A stretch of DNA of 64,000 nucleotides from CALEAR01 sp035301485. GTDB taxonomy: Bacteria; Pseudomonadota; Gammaproteobacteria; Pseudomonadales; Alcanivoracaceae. Shown piece by piece: positions 34,613 through 42,372 of this stretch (positions within the stretch are counted from its first letter, which is position 1; each line of letters opens with the position of its first letter). The notes beneath the pieces were generated by a model that saw only the letters and a list, made by a program, of their open reading frames with translations, was not told the origin of the DNA and did no database searches. Made by a program: the position numbers and the translations under genes. Location: NCBI GenBank assembly GCA_035301485.1, contig DATGUF010000001.1, forward strand, positions 1-64,000, in the 5' to 3' direction.

Positions 34613-35751
34613 TGAGTTTCTATCCAGGTGCTGGGCGCCATGATGCGCTAGAGGCGGTTGTAAAAGCAGCCACCCTTGGTGACGTTATAGCTGTGATCGC
34701 TCCTAAGGGTGGTGGCGTTAGCACTTTATTAGGTTTGGCCGCCGTACGTTTGGTGGATTATGGCACTGTCATTCGCATGGACGGTGCTGAAATGGAAAGC
34801 CTAGAAGGTTTTTTACAGGCCTTGATGGCACGTTTCGATGTGTCAGAAGAAGGGTTGCTAGCAGCTTTTGAAGAAGCAGCTGTTCATGCACCTGTTATTT
34901 TGATTGCCGATAGTGCGCACGTAATTAGCACAGAAATATTGCACTATGTGGCTGAGCTAAAACGAATTTTGGGCTCTGCTTTTGCAGTGGTCTTTGGCGG
35001 GCGTCCTCGTTTTTTAGAAAACCTGCCGATGCCAACTTGGGAGCACACCCAGTATATTAAGTTGGCACCTTTTTCACCTTCCCAAAGTGTGGTGTTTGTT
35101 GAAACGGCTTTGCCGATAGAACTAGGTAGTACCGATGTTGTGTCTTTGGTGCGCAGAGAGTTCAGCTGGCCTGGTGAGTTGTTGCTACAATACAGCGCGC
35201 CTGATCAAGAAGCTGTAAAAAAGCCCCAAAAATTCCCGTGGTGGCATATAATTGCAGCGCTTGTGCTACTGTTGCTGCTGCTATTTGTGTGGGCCCTTAA
35301 AAACGAAACCAGCGAGCAGGTGACCAAAAGCATTGCTTTGCCACCCAATAAGGTGGAGCTTGCGGTGACGCCCACCACCAAAGAAGCAGAGCCCACGGCC
35401 GAGGTGAAAAAGCCGGCTAGAGCGCAACAAGTGGGCAGTAACAGCGCCGCTAGCACCGCGCTTAAAACAGAACGTTGGTTAAGGCAACAGGCAGCCGATA
35501 CTTTTATGATGCAGCTCATGCTTGCCACTACAGAAGCACAAGCAAAAGAGGCAGTAGCTAAATTAAGCGAATTTTCTGCTTCTTATTATCGCGCCCGACG
35601 CAATAATCGAGATGTATACATTGTTTTAATAGGGCCCTTTGCAGCCGCTCAAGACGGGCAACAAGCGTTGCAAAAGTTGCCAGCAGACTTGCGCGGCAAA
35701 GGCGCTTTTCCACGTTCTACTAAACAAGTGCAACAAGAGCTTAGTCGCTAA
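34612..35751 (+). CDS. DamX-like SPOR-domain protein with degenerate ATPase domain
   Basis: 379 residues from ATG 34612 (a GTG at 34603 is also in frame). The N-terminal ~200 residues look like an AAA/ExeA-type ATPase, but the P-loop reads APKGGGVST with valine at the invariant lysine (residue 36), and the Walker B-like strand ends IADSAH instead of DE. A transmembrane helix (WWHIIAALVLLLLLLFVWAL, about 205-225) is followed by a Pro/Thr/Glu linker and a C-terminal SPOR domain. SPOR proteins bind septal peptidoglycan, so a division role is likely. Position between aroB and hemE matches the Pseudomonas arrangement, without gltBD. Confidence 0.75.
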   Translation: MSFYPGAGRHDALEAVVKAATLGDVIAVIAPKGGGVSTLLGLAAVRLVDYGTVIRMDGAEMESLEGFLQALMARFDVSEEGLLAAFEEAAVHAPVILIADSAHVISTEILHYVAELKRILGSAFAVVFGGRPRFLENLPMPTWEHTQYIKLAPFSPSQSVVFVETALPIELGSTDVVSLVRREFSWPGELLLQYSAPDQEAVKKPQKFPWWHIIAALVLLLLLLFVWALKNETSEQVTKSIALPPNKVELAVTPTTKEAEPTAEVKKPARAQQVGSNSAASTALKTERWLRQQAADTFMMQLMLATTEAQAKEAVAKLSEFSASYYRARRNNRDVYIVLIGPFAAAQDGQQALQKLPADLRGKGAFPRSTKQVQQELSR

Positions 35752-35794
35752 GCGTTGTTCGCATCCAATTATCAATAATTTGTGAGAGATATTC

Positions 35795-36856
35795 ATGAGT
35801 TTGCCAGAGTTAAAAAATGATCGTTTCCTACGCGCTCTGAACCGCGAAGAAGTGGATATGACGCCCGTATGGATGATGCGCCAGGCCGGCCGTTATTTAC
35901 CTGAGTACAGAGCGTCGCGTAAAAACGCAGGTTCTTTTATGGATTTGTGCCGTAATGCAGATTTTGCCTGTGAAGTTACGCTGCAACCCCTTGAGCGCTT
36001 CCCATTGGACGCGGCCATTTTGTTCTCTGATATTTTAACCATCCCCGATGCCATGGGGTTGGGGCTTTATTTCGAAGCAGGCGAAGGCCCGCGTTTTAAG
36101 AAGCCCGTGCGCACCGCAGCAGATGTTGAAGCACTGCCCATTCCTGGTGCTGAAGATGAGTTGGGCTATGTGATGAATGCGGTAAGCACAATCCGCCGTG
36201 AGCTAAACGGCCGTGTGCCATTGATTGGTTTCGCCGGCAGCCCTTGGACGCTTGCTACTTATATGGTGGAAGGTGGTTCTTCGCGCGATTTCCGTATGCT
36301 TAAAGAAATGATGTACACGCAGCCAGAAGTGGTGCATCTGATGTTAGAAAAGCTAACGGAATCCGTCACAACTTATTTGAACGCGCAAATTAAACACGGT
36401 GCTCAAGCGGTACAAATTTTTGATAGCTGGGGCGGCGCTTTATCTTGGCCGGCTTACCGTGAATTTTCGCTGCAGTACATGCAAAAAATTGTGGATGGTT
36501 TGATTCGTGAACATGACGGCCGTAAGGTGCCTGTTATTTTATTCACCAAAGGTGGCGGCCTCTGGCTTGAAGATATGGCTGCTACAGGCTGCGATGCTTT
36601 GGGCTTAGACTGGACGATTAGCTTGGATAACGCACGTAAGCGTGTGGGTGATAAAGTGGCGCTGCAGGGGAATATGGACCCAGCGATGCTCTATGCTTCA
36701 CCAGAAGCTATCCGCACAGAAGTAAAGCGTATCCTCGATGATTTTGGCCCACATAATGGCCACGTGTTTAACTTAGGGCACGGGATTACGCCTTTCGTTG
36801 ATCCTGAGCACGCTAGAGTGTTTATTGAAGCAGTGCATGAGTTTAGTGCCCGCTAA
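35795..36856 (+). CDS. hemE: Uroporphyrinogen decarboxylase
   Basis: 353 residues. Decarboxylates uroporphyrinogen III to coproporphyrinogen III in haem synthesis. Signatures: PVWMMRQAGRYLPEYR, FPLDAAILFSDILTIPDAMG, GFAGSPWTLATYMVEG, DSWGGALSW and NLGHGITPFVDPEHA. GTGAGAG precedes the ATG. It ends in a good terminator. Confidence 0.98.
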   Translation: MSLPELKNDRFLRALNREEVDMTPVWMMRQAGRYLPEYRASRKNAGSFMDLCRNADFACEVTLQPLERFPLDAAILFSDILTIPDAMGLGLYFEAGEGPRFKKPVRTAADVEALPIPGAEDELGYVMNAVSTIRRELNGRVPLIGFAGSPWTLATYMVEGGSSRDFRMLKEMMYTQPEVVHLMLEKLTESVTTYLNAQIKHGAQAVQIFDSWGGALSWPAYREFSLQYMQKIVDGLIREHDGRKVPVILFTKGGGLWLEDMAATGCDALGLDWTISLDNARKRVGDKVALQGNMDPAMLYASPEAIRTEVKRILDDFGPHNGHVFNLGHGITPFVDPEHARVFIEAVHEFSAR

Positions 36857-36880
36857 TTAGAGCACTGCGTTGTTACTTCG

Positions 36881-36913
36881 AGCCCCATATGCTGATGCAT
36901 GTGGGGCTTTTTT
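36881..36913 (+). terminator. Rho-independent terminator after hemE
   Basis: A 12-bp stem (AGCCCCATATGC with GCATGTGGGGCT, one G-T pair) with a TGAT loop, followed by a T-run at 36908-36913. It sits directly before the end of the convergent ComB-like gene. Confidence 0.85.
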
Positions 36914-36915
36914 AT

Positions 36916-37587
36916 TTAAACACGCACAATATAGGGGCCGTTTTCGTCTTGCTTCACTTGCATTACAAAATCACCCACATCGCACTGAGCGGCTAATTCG
37001 ATATCGCTGGCGCGTAAACGAGGATTGCTACCGTCATAAAACTTATGCGCCGCTTTTGCGTTCAGCGTACGTTCACTTGCTTCCTCGGCTGTGATGCCCT
37101 GTCCGCCTAATAAACCTTTCATGTATTCAGCGCAGGCTACATCCTCATCGCCCGTGGGGTGTGAAGCAACCAATACCACTTGGTCCACACCTAGTTCGTT
37201 AATGGCTTGAACTGTGGCCGCAGCAGTGGGCAAGCCAGTAACAAATAAGTGCTTACAAGGCTGGGCGTTGAGCGTAGCTATAACACCATTAGTGGTGCGC
37301 ATAATCAGCGGATGGCCCTTTACAGGTGCTTGGCTTAACTCCCACGGCGAGTTGCCAAAATCGAAGCCCTCGATAGGTAAAGCTTTGATTTCGCCGGCCA
37401 AAAAAGCATCTGTGTATTGCTTTTTAAGTGCAAAAGCTTCTTCAGGTGTGGCAACGGGCCAAATGCGTGTTACCCCATTTGCAAAGGCGTGATAACTAGT
37501 GGTGAAAGCGCGAATAACGTCAATGATAACGGTGGCGCCATGGGGGTTTGCAGGGGGTTGATGCCCTTGAGAAATAATAATGTTCAA
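36916..37587 (-). CDS. ComB-family 2-phosphosulfolactate phosphatase-like protein
   Basis: 223 residues, cytoplasmic. The ComB fold is recognised from IIDVIRAFTTSYHAFANG, FGNSPWEL, MRTTNGVIATLN and the acidic GDEDVACAEYMKGLL. ComB removes phosphate from 2-phosphosulfolactate in coenzyme M synthesis of methanogens; bacterial members are common and often of unknown substrate, sometimes linked to sulfolactate metabolism. No other coenzyme M or sulfolactate genes lie in the window, so the assignment of substrate is open. Confidence 0.75.
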   Translation of the reverse strand: MNIIISQGHQPPANPHGATVIIDVIRAFTTSYHAFANGVTRIWPVATPEEAFALKKQYTDAFLAGEIKALPIEGFDFGNSPWELSQAPVKGHPLIMRTTNGVIATLNAQPCKHLFVTGLPTAAATVQAINELGVDQVVLVASHPTGDEDVACAEYMKGLLGGQGITAEEASERTLNAKAAHKFYDGSNPRLRASDIELAAQCDVGDFVMQVKQDENGPYIVRV

Positions 37588-37749
37588 AATAAAACCTAAT
37601 TAAATGGTCGAGAGTGGCTGAACAAGATGAGAGCCCTTACGGGTGGCTAATACGTAGCGTAGAGGGGCTCGCCCTTATTTTTACACGAAAGCATACAGCA
37701 TGCCGCTAGATGGACGCTAATGTAGCAGTTTGCACGCGTTTAGCCACGC

Positions 37750-38433
37750 TTAAAATGAGTAGGCTAGCGTCCATAAATCCACACGTTGTACACCATGACG
37801 CAGCAGTGTTTTAGCCGCCTCGTTGGCAGTGTTGCCGGTGGTAAGAACATCATCGATGAGGGCCACATGTTGGTAGGGCAAAGGGGTAATTAGGCATTGA
37901 AAAGCTCCATGCAGAGAGCGGCCGCGTTCTTGTTTATTTTTGTGTTGTTGAGCGGCGGTAGGTCTGATTTTACGTAATACATTAGCGATAGGTAACTGGG
38001 TGTGTTCAGCCGCAAACAAGGCAAGGCGATGGGCTTGATTGAAGCCGCGCCAATAACGCCGCCGCCAATGAAGAGGAATAGGAATAAGCGCTTCAGGCAA
38101 GGTGTGGAGGGTTTTGATGTGTTCCAACCACAGGTGTTTTAAACAAGCTTCCACTGTCATGTTGCGATGATGCTTGTAGTGGTTGATAAGCCTGTTTAAG
38201 GGATAGTGGTAGCGATAGCCACAAAATGCTTGATGATAATAAGGTGGGCTAAAAGCACATTGGCTGCAGTGTTGTTCTGTTCCCCATAGCAAGGCACCGC
38301 AGGGGCATTTGTGCTGCTGCGATAGGGGAGTAAACAGAACGCTACAATAGTCGCACAGTGGGGCCGACGTTGTTGAAGCTAGGCGGCACACAGTGCAAAC
38401 AGGAGAGAATAAAAAGGGCGCTAATAGGCGCAT
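37750..38433 (-). CDS. comF: ComF-family phosphoribosyltransferase-like protein
   Basis: 227 residues. N-terminal zinc-ribbon-like cysteines (CTVCRLASTTSAPLCDYC and CPCGA...CSQC) precede a type I phosphoribosyltransferase domain with the PRPP loop VALIDDVLTTGNTANEA and the family stretch RYWRGFNQAHRLA. ComF proteins take part in uptake and processing of transforming DNA. The gene is divergent from bioH. The 37588-37749 gap upstream of its 3' end shows no gene. Confidence 0.9.
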   Translation of the reverse strand: MRLLAPFLFSPVCTVCRLASTTSAPLCDYCSVLFTPLSQQHKCPCGALLWGTEQHCSQCAFSPPYYHQAFCGYRYHYPLNRLINHYKHHRNMTVEACLKHLWLEHIKTLHTLPEALIPIPLHWRRRYWRGFNQAHRLALFAAEHTQLPIANVLRKIRPTAAQQHKNKQERGRSLHGAFQCLITPLPYQHVALIDDVLTTGNTANEAAKTLLRHGVQRVDLWTLAYSF

Positions 38434-38631
38434 GGTGGTTCACCTTACGAAGCCTAAAAGCAAAGTATGAACTTAACACCATAAGGTGAAGAGTGGTTTT
38501 TGGCTGCCATTTGCGTCAGCTAAATAAGATAGAAGTGGAACGATCAGGTACACTTAACGCCTGCATTATCTAGCAAAGTAAAGGTATGTAATGCCGTTTT
38601 GTTAACCGACCATCTTTTTCAGGGGCTAAGT

Positions 38632-39435
38632 ATGAGGCGTAAGCTACTTCCTTTTTATAACACTTATCAAAGCACAGCAGCAGGAGCCGTGCCTGAGTTG
38701 GTATTGCTACACGGTTGGGGCCTGCATTCCATTGCGTGGGATGACATTATGCCCGCTTTGCTGGCTTCGTTTCAGGTAACAGTGATTGATTTGCCAGGCA
38801 TGGGGCAAAGCCCATTGCCTAATACAGAGTACGATTTAAATTTTCTTACGCAGCAAGTAGCAGCTGTCATGCCCGAGCAAGCCCACGTTATTGGTTGGGG
38901 GCTTGGCGGGTTGGTGGCGCTTAATATGGCTGCGCAGCAGCCTCAAAAAATATTGTCTATAGCCACCTTCGGCACTAGCCCTAAGTTCACAGCAGCCGAT
39001 GATTGGCCCACTGCAATGGCGCCTGAAATCCTGGAAAAATTTGCAGAGGTGTTAGCGGAAGACCAAGAAGGCACCTTAATTCGTTATTTGGCTTTGAATT
39101 GCAAAGGCAGTGTAACGCAGCCGCGTGATATTAAAGTGATGCAGGAAATTCTCTATTTCTGTGGTTTGCCAGATCCGCGGGCGCTTGCTGGCGGGTTTCG
39201 CATTATGCAGGAAACAGATTTGCGTGAAGTGTTAGCGCAGTTAAATGTACCGGTGCTTATGTTGTTTGGTGAGCACGATCATATTGTGCCTGCGGCCACC
39301 TTGGGTGCTGTCAAAGAGCTTGCTCCACACGTAGAAGTAGCATTGTTGAAAGAAGTGGCTCATGTGCCCTTTATTTCGGCCCCAGAGCTCAGTGCCCAAG
39401 CATTGAATGACTTTTATGCCACTGTGGTGCGTTGA
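38632..39435 (+). CDS. bioH: BioH-like alpha/beta hydrolase lacking the catalytic serine
   Basis: 267 residues from ATG 38632, with AGGGG upstream (a TTG at 38599 is in frame but less likely). It aligns with BioH, the pimeloyl-ACP methyl ester esterase of biotin synthesis: LVLLHGWGL, DLPGMGQS, TSPKFTAADDWP and a C-terminal HVPFIS. However the nucleophile elbow GWSLGG reads GWGLGG: glycine 90, codon GGG at 38899-38901. The acid (GEHDHIVP) and histidine (AHVPF) regions are kept. The reading frame is intact and overlaps bioC, so it is still translated. As written it cannot use the normal serine mechanism. Another esterase may replace it. Confidence 0.85.
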   Translation: MRRKLLPFYNTYQSTAAGAVPELVLLHGWGLHSIAWDDIMPALLASFQVTVIDLPGMGQSPLPNTEYDLNFLTQQVAAVMPEQAHVIGWGLGGLVALNMAAQQPQKILSIATFGTSPKFTAADDWPTAMAPEILEKFAEVLAEDQEGTLIRYLALNCKGSVTQPRDIKVMQEILYFCGLPDPRALAGGFRIMQETDLREVLAQLNVPVLMLFGEHDHIVPAATLGAVKELAPHVEVALLKEVAHVPFISAPELSAQALNDFYATVVR

Positions 39436-40157
39436 TGCACGCACCCACACCTAAACTTTATGATGTGCGAGCGCAGCTCCCCATCGCTATTGCGCGCACC
39501 TTGATGGGGTGGATGGCACCTACCACAGACACTGGCGTGGCGGTTGACGTGGGGTGTGCAACCGCGCCTATGTCGTGGCAGCAACGACGCCTTAAGCCCC
39601 ACTATCAGTGGTGGGCGCTTGATGCGGCTTTCCCCATGTTGCTCGAAGCACAGGAGCGCGGGCGCCTTGCGGCTGATTATCAAGCTGTGTGCGCGCAGGC
39701 GCCGGTGTTACCCTTCGCGGATGGCAGTGTGGATACTTTGTTTTCATCTTTTGCTTTGCCTTGGTATGAAAACCGAACTGCACTGGCGCAAGAAAGTTAT
39801 CGCGTGGCCCGCTCAGGGGCGGAGTTTTTCTTGGCGGTGCCCATTCAAGGCAGCTTGTATCAGTTATTGCGTAGCGGTTTTCCACTTATAGGGGCGCAGC
39901 AGAGTATAGCCTTTGCTAAACGGGAAGAATGGTTGCGTGATATGAGCCAAGTAGGTTGGCAACTAGAGCGTGAAACAGAGCAGCACCTAACGGAATATTT
40001 CCCTGCCATGGCCAATGTATTGGAGCAGTTAAGCTATGTAGGCATCCGGCAGGATGATGGCCCTTCCGGATTTTTGTCAGCCTACAACAACGAACAAGAG
40101 GAACATGGTTTCCCTGTTAGTTGGCGTGTGTTGTATTTGCATTTTAAACGGCATTAA
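39435..40157 (+). CDS. bioC: BioC-like malonyl-ACP O-methyltransferase, divergent
   Basis: 240 residues from ATG 39435 (TGATG overlap with bioH). BioC methylates malonyl-ACP to start pimelate synthesis for biotin. The methyltransferase fold is recognisable (AVDVGCATAPMSW, WALDAAFPML, LPFADGSVDTLFSSFALPWY), but motif I, normally GCGPG, is GCATA (residues 40-44), removing two SAM-loop glycines. The N-terminus is shorter than in E. coli BioC. Position after bioH is the main support for the symbol. It ends overlapping the convergent ppx gene by 4 bp. Confidence 0.7.
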   Translation: MHAPTPKLYDVRAQLPIAIARTLMGWMAPTTDTGVAVDVGCATAPMSWQQRRLKPHYQWWALDAAFPMLLEAQERGRLAADYQAVCAQAPVLPFADGSVDTLFSSFALPWYENRTALAQESYRVARSGAEFFLAVPIQGSLYQLLRSGFPLIGAQQSIAFAKREEWLRDMSQVGWQLERETEQHLTEYFPAMANVLEQLSYVGIRQDDGPSGFLSAYNNEQEEHGFPVSWRVLYLHFKRH

Positions 40158-41638
40158 CAGAGCACTATACCTAGCGGCGAAAATACGGCTGCTTCTTTAG
40201 TGAGTAAAAAACGCCACAGCACCTTGTGCTCAGACTCGGGGAGCTGTAGGGCTAGGCCGCGCTGATTAATCGTAGCCACAGGTTCTTGAGGCAAAGGTTG
40301 GCGAGGTGTATGCATGGCTATAGCAATGCGTAGTAGCAGCGCTAATTTTAAAAAAGGTTGTTGTGCTGACAGTGGCAACGTGGCGTAGTGTGGGGTGCCT
40401 TCCTGTGCACGAACCAAAAACGCTAATAAGCGCTGCTCTTGTAGAGAGAAGCCGCTGAGGTCGCTGTTTTCGAGTAAATAGGCGCCGTGTTGCGCATGTT
40501 TATGATGCCCCACAGTGCGGCCTAGCTCATGGAGAGTGGCTGCCCAAATGAGAAATAAGCGTTCCTCCTGCGTTAGTTGCCAGGCTTCGGCTACTTGCGC
40601 AAATAGTTTCTCGGCCGTGTGTGCAACACGCTCACTGTGTTCGCCATCTAGCCTGTACTGTTCATGCAGTTGTGTGACGGTGCGGTGCCGAGCATCATCA
40701 GCAGTACCGCGTTGTAGGAGGTCGTACAGCATGCCTTCGCGTAGTGCGCCTTCCACATAGCGCATCTCTTCGATGCCGAAGGCATCAAACAGGGCGAGTA
40801 AAATAGCCACGCCCGCTGGCAAAATAGAAGCGCGCTCTGCTTCTAAGCCTGGCAATTCCACGGCGCTCAGTGTGCCAATATTGAGCAAGTGTGCCTGCAC
40901 ATCGAGTAAACCTTGTTTGGTAATAAGGTTTTCTGGGCAAAAACCCATGGCGCTTAATACGGAGGTGGCTGTTTGAGCGGTGCCGCTCGTAGCGACAGCG
41001 CTTGTCCATCCTTGCTGTTGGTAGCTGTGTTTAAAGGGGAGCAACTCTGCCAGCGCCGCTGTATACGCGGTGGCCATTTGCTCGTTGGTGATGAGGCCAT
41101 CAGCAAAATAGCGATGGCGATACACCACGCAGCCTAAAGGTAAGCTGTTAAGTAAAAGCGGGGTGCCATTCTCACCAATGATTAATTCTGTAGAACCGCC
41201 GCCAATATCAATCACAAGATGACGCTCATCGGGCGATGGCATGGCATGGCAGGCGCCGAGATAAATAAGGCGAGCCTCTTCTATGCCGCAAATGGTTTCC
41301 ACAGGGTGGCCAAGGCGCGCTTCTGCTTGGTCGGTAAAGTGTTGGCTATTGCTCGCTACGCGGAGGGTGTTTGTACCGAGAGCACGTAATAGCGTAGGTT
41401 TTTCCTCTTTTAGCAAGGCGCTAAAATCAGAAATGCTATTTAAGCCTCGTTCTATCGCCGCTTCATCTAGCAGCTGCTGTTCATTCAGGCCGCTAGCCAT
41501 AACGGTGCGCTGACGATGCTTGGCCAATAGGCGTAATTCCCCCTGTGTGTATTCAGCTACTACGAGATGAAAGCTGTTCGAGCCAAGGTCCATGGCGGCA
41601 AGGCGAATTGGGGGTTGTAAAAGCGTGGTGCTGTGCAT
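40154..41638 (-). CDS. ppx: Exopolyphosphatase / pppGpp phosphohydrolase
   Basis: 494 residues. Ppx/GppA family of the ASKHA fold, releasing phosphate from polyphosphate or converting pppGpp. Signatures: AAMDLGSNSFHLVVAE, RALGTNTLRVA, LVIDIGGGSTELIIG, EMRYVEGALREGMLYD and the C-terminal HD-like ATLHELGRTVGHHKHAQHG region. Length and C-terminal domain fit Ppx better than GppA, but the two are hard to separate. TAAGGAG precedes the ATG. Confidence 0.9.
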   Translation of the reverse strand: MHSTTLLQPPIRLAAMDLGSNSFHLVVAEYTQGELRLLAKHRQRTVMASGLNEQQLLDEAAIERGLNSISDFSALLKEEKPTLLRALGTNTLRVASNSQHFTDQAEARLGHPVETICGIEEARLIYLGACHAMPSPDERHLVIDIGGGSTELIIGENGTPLLLNSLPLGCVVYRHRYFADGLITNEQMATAYTAALAELLPFKHSYQQQGWTSAVATSGTAQTATSVLSAMGFCPENLITKQGLLDVQAHLLNIGTLSAVELPGLEAERASILPAGVAILLALFDAFGIEEMRYVEGALREGMLYDLLQRGTADDARHRTVTQLHEQYRLDGEHSERVAHTAEKLFAQVAEAWQLTQEERLFLIWAATLHELGRTVGHHKHAQHGAYLLENSDLSGFSLQEQRLLAFLVRAQEGTPHYATLPLSAQQPFLKLALLLRIAIAMHTPRQPLPQEPVATINQRGLALQLPESEHKVLWRFLLTKEAAVFSPLGIVLC

Positions 41639-41804
41639 GTAGTCTCCTTACTATAGGTAGCACAGGTTGCTTGCCTAAGGTGGTGTTTGTCAATGTACTA
41701 AAAACGAATCGCGCATGGAACTTTATGGTGGCGGAGGGCTCTACTCGGTATACTCGCGCACGGTGAGTGTTACTTATTATAGAGACAGAGTAAAAGGATA
41801 GATT

Positions 41805-42287
41805 ATGAGGAAGTTAGGTTTTGCATCAGTAGCGTTGTCGCTTGTGTTAGCAGGTTGTGCTACTCCAGCACCCACCGCTGTGGATAAAACGGCTCCTTTT
41901 CCTGAAGCGAAGGAAGGGTTTGAGCGTCACATTATTTGGCTGCATGAAGAAGAGAACGAAAGAGCCAGAGAAGTGGAAGTGCTAGCAGGTAAAACCATGG
42001 AAGTGGATTGCAATATTCACTGGTTTAGTGGTGAGTTAACGCAAGCTACAGTGGAAGGTTGGGGTTATAACTACTTTGAGTTAAACGAAGTAGTGGGCCC
42101 AATGAGCACCATGAAGGCATGCCCGAATGGTAATAAAATGAAGGCGTTTGTGCCGGTAAATGGCAGTGGTTTCAAGCTCACCTATAATAGCCGCTTGCCC
42201 GTAGTGGTATACGCCCCTGAGGGTGTTGAAGTGCGTTTCCGCATTTGGGAAGCTGGCCAAGAAATAAAAACAGCTATTAAAGAGTAA
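41805..42287 (+). CDS. Ecotin-like serine protease inhibitor with lipobox
   Basis: 160 residues. The mature part matches ecotin, the periplasmic inhibitor of trypsin-like proteases: MEVDCNIHWFSGEL, TVEGWGYNYFELNEV, the reactive loop GPMSTMKACPNG (P1 methionine, residue 103) and YNSRLPVVVYAPEGVEVRFRIWEA. Cysteines 69 and 106 form the expected disulfide. Unlike classical ecotin, the signal ends VLAGC (Cys18) followed by Ala-Thr, a lipobox with outer-membrane sorting residues, so the protein should be lipid-anchored. AAAGGA precedes ATG 41805. It appears monocistronic. Confidence 0.85.
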   Translation: MRKLGFASVALSLVLAGCATPAPTAVDKTAPFPEAKEGFERHIIWLHEEENERAREVEVLAGKTMEVDCNIHWFSGELTQATVEGWGYNYFELNEVVGPMSTMKACPNGNKMKAFVPVNGSGFKLTYNSRLPVVVYAPEGVEVRFRIWEAGQEIKTAIKE

Positions 42288-42372
42288 TTTCCTTTCCCAA
42301 TGGCTCTCATCTGCTATTTGCGCAGGAATATGCTACACATAAGGTGTTCTTTAATAGTAGATGAGGGTTGTC

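Noticed and set aside
37588..37749. Terminator for comF from the GAGCCC/GGGCTC repeat
   Set aside because: The arms are separated by about 26 bases and no T-run follows on the comF strand.
38434..38631. BirA-type biotin operator upstream of bioH
   Set aside because: The inverted repeat present (TTCACCTTACG/CATAAGGTGAA) does not match the TGTAAACC...GGTTTACA pattern of BirA sites.
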